A stretch of 64,000 nucleotides of DNA from Shewanella dokdonensis (GTDB taxonomy: Bacteria > Pseudomonadota > Gammaproteobacteria > Enterobacterales > Shewanellaceae): contig NZ_CP074572.1 in NCBI RefSeq assembly GCF_018394335.1, positions 1,240,001-1,304,000 of the forward strand, in the 5' to 3' direction. The notes beneath the pieces are model-generated. The model did not search any database, had not been told where the DNA came from, and saw only the letters and a program-made list of their open reading frames with translations. Of this stretch, positions 47,230 through 56,588 are shown piece after piece (position 1 is the stretch's first letter; each line of letters starts with the position of its first letter). The position numbers were made by a program, and so were the translations under genes.

Positions 47230-47520
47230 ATGCAAATCAACCTGGCAGGCCATCACATTGAGATCACCGACTCGTTGCGTAGCTACGTGGAGAGTAAATT
47301 TGCAAAACTTGAACGCCATTTCGAACAGATCAATAATGTGCATGTCGTACTTAATGTTGAAAAAGCCATACAAAGAGTTGAAGCCAAGTTACATCTGAAC
47401 GGTGGTGAAGTGCACGGCACAGCAGAACACACCGACATGTACGCAGCCATTGACGCACTGATTGATAAATTGGATCGTCAGGTCATTAAATACAAAGAAA
47501 AGCTGACAAAATACTCATGA
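47230..47520 (+). CDS. hpf: Ribosome hibernation promoting factor
   Basis: A 96-residue HPF/RaiA-type protein (MQINLAGHHIEITDSLRSYV, then DMYAAIDALIDKLDRQVIKYKEK). It binds stationary-phase 30S subunits and favours 100S dimers. GGAGG at 47217-47221 supports ATG 47230 over 47215. Confidence 0.95.
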   Translation: MQINLAGHHIEITDSLRSYVESKFAKLERHFEQINNVHVVLNVEKAIQRVEAKLHLNGGEVHGTAEHTDMYAAIDALIDKLDRQVIKYKEKLTKYS

Positions 47521-47962
47521 TGGAACTTAGTACCGTCCTGCGGCCGGAGTGTACCGTCTGCGCCACACCCGGCAGCAAGAAAAAGGTATTGGAGCTCATC
47601 AGCGAACTCGCCGCGGCCCAGTATCACAATCTGTCGTCCCAAGCCATTTTTGAGAGCCTATTGGCCAGAGAAAAATGGGAAGTACCGGTATTGGCAACGG
47701 TATAGCCATTCCGCATGGCCGCATGCCGGATATCACCGAGCCGATAGCGGTGCTAGTGAAATGCGATGAGCCAATTGCCTTCGATGCAATCGATAACCAA
47801 CCGGTGGATATTCTATTCGCCCTGATAGTACCAGCGGATCAATGCCAGCAACATCTGAGCACCTTGTCTGCTATGGCTGAAAAACTCAGTGATAAACAGA
47901 TCCTTAAACAACTGCGCAAAGCGACTACCAAAGAAGAACTGTATCAGGTGATCACCGGATGA
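47517..47962 (+). CDS. ptsN: PTS IIA-like nitrogen regulatory protein PtsN (frameshift)
   Basis: About 149 residues across two frames; one A missing at 47671-47675 restores [19 protein letters not shown]. The phospho-acceptor His lies in IPHGRMP. EIIA-Ntr receives phosphate from NPr (encoded downstream) and regulates potassium and nitrogen responses. Overlaps hpf and rapZ by 4 bases each. Confidence 0.94.
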
Positions 47963-48812
47963 AACTGGCCATAGTCTCCGGCCGCTCTGGCTCAGGAAAA
48001 TCTGTAGCATTACGAGTACTGGAAGACATGGGCTATTACTGTGTCGACAACCTGCCCTTGCCAATGATTGGCAACTTACTGGAAAATCTTCGGGGCAGTA
48101 ATGAGCTGGTGGCCATCAGTGTTGATGTGCGCAACATGCCCAACCAGGAAAAAGTGCTCGAAGGCCAGCTAGGTAGGCTACCGCAGGGCACAGAAGTCAT
48201 TAGTTTTTTCTGAATGCCTCAGACAAGGTACTATTAAAACGTTACAGTGAGACCCGCCGTTTACACCCGCTATCCAAAAGTAAAATTTCGCTGAAAGACG
48301 CGATTGAGCAGGAAGGTGAACTGCTGGCACCTTTGTCACAACTGATGGATCACTACATAGATACTTCCACCATGAATATCTATGAACTGAGTGACACCGT
48401 CAGAGAAATTCTGCTGGGTAGCGCGACCAAAGAGCTGGTGATTAACTTTGAGTCCTTTGGATTCAAGCATGGGTTACCTGCCGAGGCCGATTTTGTATTT
48501 GACGCGCGCTTCTTACCAAATCCTCACTGGGAACCGCAACTAAGGCCGCTTACCGGGCTAGATGAGCCGGTGCGAGAGTTTCTCAATCGACAGCCTCTAG
48601 TCAACAAATTTATCTGGCAAATAGAAAACCTGCTGGATACCTGGCTACCACATCTAGAGCGTAACAATCGCAGTTATCTTACGGTGGCCATTGGCTGTAC
48701 TGGCGGCCAGCATCGTTCAGTTTATGTGGCGGAACAACTTGCTAAACGCTTCAGTAACAGTAAACATAAAGTTCAAGCACGCCATCGGGAGCTTGAACAT
48801 GGCAAAAATTGA
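47959..48812 (+). CDS. rapZ: RNase adapter protein RapZ (frameshift)
   Basis: About 284 residues. Walker A GRSGSGKS, then, after a missing T in the run 48204-48209, [18 protein letters not shown] and a C-terminal [16 protein letters not shown]. RapZ binds GlmZ/GlmY small RNAs and directs RNase E, tuning glucosamine-6-phosphate synthesis. Conserved location between ptsN and npr. Confidence 0.95.
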
Positions 48813-49073
48813 GCGGGAAATTACCATTCTCAACAAGCTGGGATTACATGCCAGAGCTGCCACCAAACTGGCGGTGCTTGCTAACGCGTTTGATGCCAAT
48901 ATCATCCTGATCCAAGGTCAAAAACAGGCTTCTGCCGCGAGTGTTCTAGGGTTACTGATGTTAGAAACGGGGATGGGCAAAAAATCCGTCTGGTCGCCGA
49001 TGGCCCAGATGCAGAACCCGCCATGGAAGCCATCTGTAATCTGATCAATGCTCGCTTCGACGAAGCCAGTTAA
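48799..49073 (+). CDS. npr: Phosphocarrier protein NPr (frameshift)
   Basis: An HPr-like protein of about 91 residues with the active His in [12 protein letters not shown] missing A in the run 48979-48984 breaks the end; restored it reads [20 protein letters not shown] and stops at 49073. It passes phosphate to PtsN. Overlaps the rapZ end by 14 bases. Confidence 0.92.
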
Positions 49074-49427
49074 TCCTTCCGTCCCTTAGCAAGTTAGCAA
49101 GCTAATCCCTTCGCCGATGCGACAATCGCTAATTGAACCAATCGTTAGCACAAGTCACCTTACAAAACTCGCTCAACAGACCTCAATAACCACTTTATCA
49201 AACACTCGGTAGCGCTTACCGATAACAATAGAGCCATGATTATTCATACTGAAGCAACAAAAGTTAACCCTAAAACAGCCTAGTCAGTGAATTGGGGTAA
49301 GCATCAGCGTTCGCAATCAATATACTGCACCGTGTAAACAAACCTTTGAGTACTAAAGAAAAGTGGTATGCCCTTATGTCTCACTATTGCTGAGACGCTA
49401 AAAAGTCAGCGTCCCAGAACCTGAACG
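49074..49427. other. Gene-free region between npr and the modA-like gene
   Basis: 354 bases between convergent genes. No ORF is supported. A GACGCT/AGCGTC hairpin near 49393-49413 might end one of the transcripts, though no T-tract is clear. Confidence 0.4.
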
Positions 49428-50219
49428 TTACAATGCCAATGGCGCCTCAAAGCCATAAGTAGCCAGAATCGCCTGGGCTTGTGGCGATAAAATAAATAAC
49501 ACTAATTGCCAAGCCTCTACCTGCTGCTTATCCAATACCAACATGCCGTAATTGGCGCCTACCGCCAATTCTGCTGGCAGATTGATAATCTGCAACCTTG
49601 GTACCTGCTTTTTAGCCAACACCGCATTGGTACAATAGGTTAAAAAGATATCCGCTTGTTGCTGACTCATCACCCAGGCATAGGGATTTTGTCCTTGCGG
49701 TGCCTTAGCACTTTGTGGCCCACCCGTTAACTGTAACGCTTTAGACGATAGCAAAGCCTGACTGCCAGGACGTAGAACCTCTGCACGCTCAAAGACTTTA
49801 AAAGCGTAATCACCTGCCGGATCAGCTTTCGGAGTCGAGGTGCCTAGGCGGACGTCCGGCCTTAGCATCATGTCCAACAGGTTGCTGGAGGTTAACTTAA
49901 CATCAGGCTGAGCCAGCGCACACAACTGATTGCGAGCAAACATTACCACTGGGCCGCCTTTACCTGCCTGAGATAACACTTCTGGATGTTTCATATTGGC
50001 CGAAGCAAATACAGCAACCTGCTCACCATTTTCGATACGTTGTCGCAACAACCCAGATGGCGCAAATTGCGCCTGTACCTTTACACCGTTTATCGTTTGA
50101 TATTGTTCGATAATATCTGTCATTGCCGCTTTCAGGCTCCCCGCCGCCCGAAACTGCACCTCTGCGGCGTGAGACATTAAAGGCAATAACAGCACCGCCA
50201 TGCAAATCCTCTTTAACAT
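49428..50219 (-). CDS. modA: ModA-like periplasmic molybdate-binding protein
   Basis: A 263-residue precursor with a signal peptide (ICMAVLLLPLMSHA) and the ModA pattern: FRAAGSLKAAMTDII, FAPSGLLRQRIENGE, FASANMKHPE, FARNQLCALAQP, STPKADPAGDYA and TYCTNA. It would deliver oxyanions to an ABC importer, yet no modB or modC lies nearby, so it may be an orphan or a paralogue for another anion. ATG 50219, after GGAG, is used. Confidence 0.82.
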   Translation of the reverse strand: MLKRICMAVLLLPLMSHAAEVQFRAAGSLKAAMTDIIEQYQTINGVKVQAQFAPSGLLRQRIENGEQVAVFASANMKHPEVLSQAGKGGPVVMFARNQLCALAQPDVKLTSSNLLDMMLRPDVRLGTSTPKADPAGDYAFKVFERAEVLRPGSQALLSSKALQLTGGPQSAKAPQGQNPYAWVMSQQQADIFLTYCTNAVLAKKQVPRLQIINLPAELAVGANYGMLVLDKQQVEAWQLVLFILSPQAQAILATYGFEAPLAL

Positions 50220-50354
50220 GTTGTTTCTCCGGTTTTCATAGACCGCCGTCACTTCAGCAGAACTCGACGCAACACCGGATAGGACCAAAGTCGTTACGTG
50301 GTACTACTCACAGAAGTAAACCAAGAAAGTTATCAATGGTGACATTTTGACCAT

Positions 50355-50376
50355 AAAAAAGGCCGCAAATGCGGCC
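50355..50376 (-). terminator. Terminator of the YiaD-like lipoprotein gene
   Basis: GGCCGC-AAAT-GCGGCC preceded by six A, giving a T-run on the minus strand, 20 bases past the stop. Confidence 0.85.
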
Positions 50377-50395
50377 TGAGCAGAATAACTACTGA

Positions 50396-51064
50396 TTATT
50401 GGGCTAATGGGCTTAACACAATTTCCACCCGGCGGTTTTGTGCTCTTCCGGCGGCACTGCTGTTACTGGCGATAGGATTGCTTTCACCCGCACCCTGAGT
50501 AACCACGCGCTGACCCGCAACCCCTTTCTGGATCAAATAACTACCGACCGAAGAAGCCCGAACCTGAGACAAACGCAAATTATAAGATTCAGACCCGGTA
50601 CTGTCGGTATAACCAATAATATTCAGTTGTGTCTTAGGATATTCTTTGGCAACCAGTGCCACACTGTCCAACACCTGCATAGCACCACCGCTCAAGTCTG
50701 TTTTATCGACTTGGAAGGTAATCTCATTTGGCATGTTCAGGATAATACTGTCCCCAGAACGGGTCACACTAACGCCTGATGCAGATAACTGCTGACGCAG
50801 CTTAGCTTCCTGCACATCCATGTAGTAACCAACTCCGCCGCCAACTGCGGCACCAGACGCTGCACCAATCAACGCGCCTTTGCCTCGGTCATGCTTGCTG
50901 GAAGTCGCAACACCAACCAGTGCCCCTGCCGCCGCGCCAATAAGAGCGCCACTCGTAGCCTTAGATGTCTGTTGTTCGTTGGTATAAGGATTAACAGTTG
51001 TACAACCAGCCGCCAGAAACATCATCAGTGCAGCAGAAGTGATTGGCATCATAACCTTGTTCAT
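50396..51064 (-). CDS. OmpA-family lipoprotein (YiaD-like)
   Basis: A 222-residue lipoprotein with lipobox LAAGC (Cys ~21), a glycine-zipper stretch (GALIGAAAGALVGVA and GALIGAASGAAVGGGVGYY, about 39-81) and a C-terminal OmpA domain binding peptidoglycan (NIIGYTDSTGSESYNLRLSQVRA, GRAQNRRVEI). It probably anchors outer membrane to the cell wall. Single-gene unit. Confidence 0.9.
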   Translation of the reverse strand: MNKVMMPITSAALMMFLAAGCTTVNPYTNEQQTSKATSGALIGAAAGALVGVATSSKHDRGKGALIGAASGAAVGGGVGYYMDVQEAKLRQQLSASGVSVTRSGDSIILNMPNEITFQVDKTDLSGGAMQVLDSVALVAKEYPKTQLNIIGYTDSTGSESYNLRLSQVRASSVGSYLIQKGVAGQRVVTQGAGESNPIASNSSAAGRAQNRRVEIVLSPLAQ

Positions 51065-51279
51065 GGTGGGTTCTCCTTTGTCTCACCGTGAAAATAATGA
51101 CATCAGTATATAACCATATATCGGCAAGACAACGACTCAGAGAATGCTGGACTGTATAATTCACGGCTTATTCAGGCTCGATTCAGTTAGTCATCGCGCA
51201 TGTTTCTGTCATTTTCAGACCGACCACTGCTGGGATATCACGCACCAAATAGGTGCATCACGCACATTCATGGTACTAG

Positions 51280-51365
51280 TGCAAATTTTCATTTTTTTGC
51301 ATAAATTTAATATCTACATGATTTTAAAATAGAAAAAAATTAAAAAAATTGGCACAGTTCTTACA
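51280..51365 (+). promoter_or_regulatory. Sigma-54-like promoter with upstream inverted repeat
   Basis: TGGCAC-AGTTC-TTACA at 51350-51365 matches the -24/-12 consensus with AC instead of GC at -12. About 50 bases upstream, TGCAAA/TTTGCA (51280-51301) could bind an enhancer protein. The promoter points at the short gene starting at 51405, which has a perfect AGGAGGT ribosome site. The rest of 51065-51404 shows no gene. Confidence 0.45.
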
Positions 51366-51404
51366 TATATAGAAAGTAGTATTCCGACACAGCAGGAGGT
51401 AACG

Positions 51405-51746
51405 ATGAAAATCATTTATCACTTTGTCCAAAGCTGTCGGGCACACTGGCAAAGCTATAAACATCTTGGCGTTAGCCAGTGGGATATAGAATAGCGGTTT
51501 CAGCAGTATAACGAGGTAATTCTGGAGGTGAAGATGGAAATGACAGATACCATTCGGCATCAGGCAATCATCGAAGTCACCCATCATGGGCGGTTGCTAT
51601 TTGATGTTGCCCGTCAATATGGACTCCCGACAAAAACCTTGTATATGTGGGTGCGTCAAAGTGAGCAACGGACCCAACCCTCGACCTCATGGATTTATGG
51701 TTTATCGTCCATGATGTCGCAGCTGAAAGCCAAATATTTTAACTAA
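51405..51746 (+). pseudogene. Short HTH gene split by an in-frame TAG
   Basis: ATG 51405, with AGGAGGT five bases upstream, opens 29 codons that end at TAG 51492-51494. The same frame stays open to 51744, so without the TAG the product would be 113 residues. The second half (ATG 51534, GGAGG at 51524) has a helix-turn-helix like IS3-type transposase orfA: IIEVTHHGRLLFDVARQYGLPTKTLYMWVRQ. Either the TAG is a mutation or base-call error, or two small proteins are made from two ribosome sites. A sigma-54-like promoter precedes it, unusual for a transposase, so a regulator is also possible. Confidence 0.5.
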
Positions 51747-51779
51747 CGGTTTCGACAAGTTTGAACTGAACTAGTAACA

Positions 51780-52235
51780 GTTATCGCCCCCAACGATAGA
51801 AAAAGTGTGCTCCCCAAATTTTGCGCTTTTCTAGGTTCATTCTTGTCATTTTTATTCGATACCAGTTACAGGATTTAACTGGTGGCACTGCAAGGACGCA
51901 GTCTGCCAAGGTTTCGACCTGAGTGGGCTGAACAAAAAATATTTGTTATCGCCCCCAACGATAGAAATGTGCAAATAACAAAAATAATGCGCGAATTCTA
52001 GGTTCACTCTTGTCGTTTTTTATTCACACAGGGTCAACCTGTGTCACTTATCGGGCAACGCCATGATAAGTCAGGTTTAGGCAGAGTTAAGAAGTGAGAG
52101 TTACGATATCGCCCCCAACGATGACTAACTCATTAATAAAAATAAGAATTATAGATTTTACCGATTATCTCTGCCGTTTTTATTCAACCCAACTCAACGA
52201 TGAGCTTGTGGTAAACCGTCATGACAGGAGCGGAT
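51780..52235. repeat. Threefold ~160-bp degenerate tandem repeat with ATCGCCCCCAACGAT core
   Basis: The 15-base core ATCGCCCCCAACGAT occurs at about 51783, 51948 and 52108 (steps 165 and 160). It is itself a hairpin (ATCG/CGAT, 7-base C-rich loop). In copies 1 and 2 a second block TTCTAGGTTCAYTCTTGTC then TTTTTATTC follows 30-40 bases later; copy 3 keeps only TCTGCCGTTTTTATTC. After this each unit has its own short inverted repeats (CCAGTT/AACTGG; ACACAGG/CCTGTGT and ACTTATC/GATAAGT). Neither strand has one consistent ORF through all units. It may be a structured RNA array, an intergenic repeat family or a mobile-element remnant. Confidence 0.65.
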
Positions 52236-52324
52236 CGGAAGTTTTATCCGTATATACCGCACCAAAAACAATAAAATATGCAACCACATTCTGAGGGTTC
52301 GCTCCTGTCACCTCCCCCAAATAA

Positions 52325-53026
52325 CTAACAACGCCACGCCCGCGTCATCTCGCGTTTGCCCAGCGCGCCAGGATAAGCTTTTACCGTAAAGCCAACGGCT
52401 TTTAGATCGCGCTTAAACTGGCCATTGGCACAGTAGGACACCAGCAATCCTTGAGCTTGTAACAGTTGGTAGCATTTCGCCAAATTCTCCTGACGCCAAA
52501 CATCCGGCTGTTTATTCGGAGCAAAGGCATCAAAATAGATCAGATTGAATTGCTGGGGAGATAAAGCAATTTGCTCCAACCGCGTGTGACATTTAGTCAG
52601 CCAGAATCCAGGCAACAACTCACTGGCCTGTTCCCAAGGCGCAGCATGCAGCATGTCAAACAACGGGGCATAAGATGGTGCAAGCAACTGCTTATAGTTA
52701 AGGTGATGGAGCAAGTCCTGCGCTAATGGATAGGGTTCAACACTGACATAACGCACGGTTAACAACGGTTTATTGTCAGCCTGCCGTTGCTGATTAAGTT
52801 GCTGAAAATGCCCTAATGTCAGCAAGGCATTTAAACCCGTACCAAAACCTACTTCAAAAATAGACACTTCGCTAAACGTCTCTATTGCCGCATCAAACCC
52901 GGCGGCAATAAAGACATAACGAGACTCAGCAATCGCACCTCTGTGTGAATGGTAGGTTTCGTTTAACTCGGAATTAAATAATGTGTGGGAACCATCGTCG
53001 GTCACTTGTAAGGATATCTGTGCCAT
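52325..53026 (-). CDS. mnmD: Stand-alone tRNA mnm5s2U34 methyltransferase (MnmD)
   Basis: A 233-residue SAM-dependent enzyme equal to the MnmC N-terminal domain: EVGFGTGLNALLTL binds SAM, VSVEPYPLA holds the acidic ribose contact, and IYFDAFAPNKQPDVW and SYCANGQFKRDL are family signatures. It would finish the mnm5 group at the wobble uridine. The FAD oxidase half found in E. coli MnmC is absent: the ORF ends cleanly and the repeat array follows. Confidence 0.85.
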   Translation of the reverse strand: MAQISLQVTDDGSHTLFNSELNETYHSHRGAIAESRYVFIAAGFDAAIETFSEVSIFEVGFGTGLNALLTLGHFQQLNQQRQADNKPLLTVRYVSVEPYPLAQDLLHHLNYKQLLAPSYAPLFDMLHAAPWEQASELLPGFWLTKCHTRLEQIALSPQQFNLIYFDAFAPNKQPDVWRQENLAKCYQLLQAQGLLVSYCANGQFKRDLKAVGFTVKAYPGALGKREMTRAWRC

Positions 53027-53248
53027 AAAACTACCAGAATGGGCTCATGTTTAATGGGACAAATTATCCGGCCGGGCAGCCGTGTCCTGCAAGCATTCGT
53101 ATGGATAATCCGGCAGTAACTGGATTTCAAACAACATTGACGCCATGTCTCTTCTCACTTGCCATGCCCGATATTGTGGCGGAAAACTATGTTATGCGTT
53201 ACATAGTCCGCTGAGCTGCTGACGCCACACTGGTTGCCCTGACCTTCC

Positions 53249-54769
53249 TCAGGATTTGCGCTCAATAATGATCGGCGCTCGCTTTTTGGGTTTCTTCAAT
53301 AACACCATCATTAACAGCATCAACACACACAGCAACATCATGATGCGAAAATCTTGCAAGTAGCCAAGCACCGAAGCCTGAAACGTCACATCACTGTTGA
53401 GCTTAACCAAACCGCTGGTGGTCGTGATATTGACAGCACCGGCATGCACTGCTTCCTGCAACGCTTTGTTAAATGGCGTAATGTAATCAGCAAAGGCCGC
53501 ATGATTGATCTGCACCCGTTGTGACAAATAAGTGGTAACCGCTGAAATACCGATGCTGCTGCCAATATTACGTATCAGACTGTATAAGGCTGTTCCTTCG
53601 TTACGGTACTGCGGAGCCAGCGTTGAAAAACTGATGGTCGACAAAGGCACAAAGACCAGCCCCATACCAAAACCCTGAATGACGCCAGAGTAAATAATCT
53701 CCCAACGGCTCACCTCTACAGAAAAACAGGTCATTTGCCATAGTGACAAGATCATTAACAACAAGCCGACCACAATCAGGTAGCGCAGATCTACTTTATT
53801 CGCCAGTTTCCCAACCAACATCATCCCCGCCATGGTGCCAAAACCTCGCGGAGTCAGTAGCAACCCCACATCAATTACCGGGTATCCCATCAGATTTTGT
53901 AAATAGGGCGGCAATAATGCCATGGTGGCTAACAAGACTATCCCAATAATAAAGATAAACAGTAACCCGATGACAAAGTTACGATCGCGGAACATCTGCG
54001 GTTCGAGAAACGGATGTTTAGCAGTAAACATGTGCACTAAAAACATATACATGGTTAGCGCAGCCAACGCGGCTTCTACCACAATCTCCATGCTGGCAAA
54101 CCAGTTTTGTGATTCACCGCGATCAAGAAACAGTTGCAGGCTACCAATTGCTACGGCCAATAACGTAAAACCAAACAGGTCAAACTTACGTTTGGGATCT
54201 AATGGCGTTTCTTTCACAAAGGCAGCGATGCCTAACCAAGCGAGTACACCAAATGGGATATTGATATAAAACACCCAGCGCCAGTTATAGTATTCCGTGA
54301 GCCAGCCACCTAAAGACGGCCCAAGAATCGGCCCCACCATAACGCCCACGCCCCACATTGCCATAGCAGAGCCATGCTGTTCGGTGGGATAGGTATCCAA
54401 TAAAACCGCTTGTGATAGCGGCACCAGACTGGCACCAAATATTCCCTGTAACAAACGGAAAATCACTATCTGATCTAGCGTTTGTGCCGCACCACATAAA
54501 GCTGAAGTGATAGTAAATCCGACCACAGACCACAAAAACAGATTTTTGCGGCCGATGCGGGCAGAGATAAAGCCCGTCATGGGCATGGCGATTGCTGCCG
54601 CCACGATATAGGAAGTTAGCACCCAGGAAACCTGATCCTGGGTTGCGCCCATCGCGCCTTGCATATGCGGCAGCGCCACATTGGCGATAGTGGTATCAAG
54701 CGCCTGCATAATGGTGGCAAGCATTACGGATAAGGTCACTAGACCGCGATTTACGCCCGGGTTTTCCAT
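53249..54769 (-). CDS. emrB: DHA2-family multidrug efflux MFS transporter (EmrB-like)
   Basis: About 506 residues and 14 hydrophobic segments. Family motifs are LDTTIANVALPHMQG in helix 1, SARIGRKNLFLW (motif A), FRLLQGIFGASLVPLSQA (motif B) and GVMVGPILGPSLGGWL (motif C). It expels drugs with proton antiport through an EmrA/TolC channel. Directly downstream of emrA; ATG 54769 is preferred to an upstream TTG at 54784. Confidence 0.92.
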   Translation of the reverse strand: MENPGVNRGLVTLSVMLATIMQALDTTIANVALPHMQGAMGATQDQVSWVLTSYIVAAAIAMPMTGFISARIGRKNLFLWSVVGFTITSALCGAAQTLDQIVIFRLLQGIFGASLVPLSQAVLLDTYPTEQHGSAMAMWGVGVMVGPILGPSLGGWLTEYYNWRWVFYINIPFGVLAWLGIAAFVKETPLDPKRKFDLFGFTLLAVAIGSLQLFLDRGESQNWFASMEIVVEAALAALTMYMFLVHMFTAKHPFLEPQMFRDRNFVIGLLFIFIIGIVLLATMALLPPYLQNLMGYPVIDVGLLLTPRGFGTMAGMMLVGKLANKVDLRYLIVVGLLLMILSLWQMTCFSVEVSRWEIIYSGVIQGFGMGLVFVPLSTISFSTLAPQYRNEGTALYSLIRNIGSSIGISAVTTYLSQRVQINHAAFADYITPFNKALQEAVHAGAVNITTTSGLVKLNSDVTFQASVLGYLQDFRIMMLLCVLMLLMMVLLKKPKKRAPIIIERKS

Positions 54770-54792
54770 CAGTATTGCACCCAATGCTTGGA

Positions 54793-55848
54793 TCAGAAGG
54801 CCAAATGGCGCTGATGTTGCGTATCAATAGTAACGACAGCGCTGAGACCGGCTCTTAATTTAGGTGCACCGGGCAGCGGTTCAATATGAATACGGATAGG
54901 CAAACGTTGACTAATTTTCACCCAGTTACCGGTAGCATTCTGCGCCGGGATCACTGAAAACTCGGAGCCAGTCGCCGGGCTGAGACTGCTTACAGTGCCA
55001 TGCCAAGTGTAATCGGGTTGATAGTCCACATTAATTTCAACATTCTGGCCAATGCGAACATAGGTCAGTTCCTTTTCTGTGTAGTTCGCTTCTACCCACA
55101 AATTATCATCGGCGACCAGCATCATGGCGCTGCTGCCAGGATTCACATATTCCCCTTTTTCCAATACGTTAGTCACAATACCGCTAGACGGCGCATAAAC
55201 ATCTATGTGTTGTAGATCATTGCGCGCTTTGTCCAAGGACGCTTGCGCTTTCTTATACTTGGCATTCTGCTCTATTGGCGCATTCACATCGCCACCCAGT
55301 CCTTCTGCCGCGAGTTTTAACTCCGTATACAGCGATTCAATCTGTAGTTTTTCCTGCTCGGTATCCTGTCTAGCAGCATCATAGTCAGAATCCGAGATGT
55401 AATGCTGCTTCAACAAATTCTGTTGGCGTTGCTGCTCTCGCAGCAGGTACTGATATTGGTTTTTGGCTAATGCAATACTTGCCAGTTTGGTTTGCACATT
55501 GGCTTTAAGCACTTTCAGTAAATTAACGGTATCACTAAGGTTAGCCTCCGCTTCCGCTAGCGCAATCTGATACGGTTTAGGGTCAAGTTGAAACAGTAAC
55601 TGACCGGCCTTCACCTGTTGATTGTCGCGTACCAAAACCTTAATCACTTTTCCTGCTATTTCACTGCTTATCAATGTTTTATCCGCTTTTACATAAGCAT
55701 TATCTGTTTCCACATAACGCCCGCCATGCAAGTACATGGCTAAGGCGCTGATGATTAACAATGCGGGAACCACAAATAGCAATACAATGCGTTTGAGCTT
55801 ACGACCAGAACGAGGATTTTCTTGGAGAGTAGAGTCTGCCGCGGACAT
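54793..55848 (-). CDS. emrA: EmrA-like membrane fusion protein
   Basis: A 351-residue HlyD-family adaptor: one N-terminal membrane helix (IVLLFVVPALLIISALAMYL), a lipoyl half (GRYVETDNAYVKADKTLISSEIAGKV), a long coiled-coil hairpin (~95-215) and a beta-barrel (VYAPSSGIVTNVLEKGEYV, LWVEANYTEKEL). It bridges EmrB to an outer-membrane channel across the periplasm. Confidence 0.92.
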   Translation of the reverse strand: MSAADSTLQENPRSGRKLKRIVLLFVVPALLIISALAMYLHGGRYVETDNAYVKADKTLISSEIAGKVIKVLVRDNQQVKAGQLLFQLDPKPYQIALAEAEANLSDTVNLLKVLKANVQTKLASIALAKNQYQYLLREQQRQQNLLKQHYISDSDYDAARQDTEQEKLQIESLYTELKLAAEGLGGDVNAPIEQNAKYKKAQASLDKARNDLQHIDVYAPSSGIVTNVLEKGEYVNPGSSAMMLVADDNLWVEANYTEKELTYVRIGQNVEINVDYQPDYTWHGTVSSLSPATGSEFSVIPAQNATGNWVKISQRLPIRIHIEPLPGAPKLRAGLSAVVTIDTQHQRHLAF

Positions 55849-55860
55849 AAATATACCTAA

Positions 55861-56283
55861 TTATTCTTTTGATAAATTATTGTGGACGGATTGCAAAACC
55901 AGCATGAAATTGTCTATTTGCGCTTCCGATAAGCCCGTCAGAGCACGCTCCCACACCTCCTGAGAGGCTTGCATTACCTTGTCTTGTACAGGTTTAGCCT
56001 CTGGCGTGGTATGGATTAAATGTGCCCGGCGATCGGCAGGATCACGTTGTCGGGTCAAAAAACCTGCGGCAACTAACTGATCGATAACCCTCACCAGTGT
56101 CATTGGCTTGATTTCCAAGATCTCAGCCAATTCAACTTGGCGGATCCCCTCATTCATAGAGACACACTTTAGGGCACGTGCCTGCGCTAGAGTCAAACAA
56201 CTTAACTCTGAACGTTGCTGAAACTCCCGGCGTAGCAAACGCATGATATCTACCATTAGATAGCCAATACTTTGTTGCGGCAT
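55861..56283 (-). CDS. MarR-family transcriptional regulator
   Basis: A 140-residue winged-helix protein (LTLAQARALKCVSMNEGIRQVELAEILEIKPMTLVRVIDQLVAAGFLTR with the wing RDPADRRAHLI). First gene of the marR-emrA-emrB operon, so it probably represses the pump and releases DNA on binding a drug. Confidence 0.9.
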   Translation of the reverse strand: MPQQSIGYLMVDIMRLLRREFQQRSELSCLTLAQARALKCVSMNEGIRQVELAEILEIKPMTLVRVIDQLVAAGFLTRQRDPADRRAHLIHTTPEAKPVQDKVMQASQEVWERALTGLSEAQIDNFMLVLQSVHNNLSKE

Positions 56284-56331
56284 GATGCGAGTCCCAGAGA
56301 TGATTACATTGATAAAACTAGGGATAAGATG

Positions 56332-56346
56332 ATAAGTAATACTTAT
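56332..56346. promoter_or_regulatory. Candidate MarR operator
   Basis: ATAAGT-AAT-ACTTAT lies 49 bases upstream of the marR start, within the likely promoter. Its length fits a MarR dimer site. The remaining bases to 56588 show no gene. Confidence 0.45.
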
Positions 56347-56588
56347 TATATGTCAAGTTAACTAATGACCATCAGCAACTATTAATAACCACTTACCAAT
56401 CTGCGCGCTCTAAGGACCCACCTGAAATTGGCCGCCTCGAATTTCAATAACCCCACAAGCAGCGCCTGTAGCGAATAACCAACAGACACCATCTCTGAAC
56501 GATTTACTCATGCAAACATGAAGATGAATACATCAACTGCATCGGAATGGCCCCCTGATAGACCTGAGGCCAAGATTAAGCTGCTTGA

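Noticed and set aside
51780..52235. Integron attC array
   Set aside because: No GTTRRRY/RYYYAAC boxes flank the units, there are no cassette ORFs between them and no integron integrase nearby.
52094..52294. 66-residue ORF across the third repeat unit
   Set aside because: The equivalent frame is closed in the other two units, the start is GTG without a ribosome site, and it lies entirely in repeat sequence.
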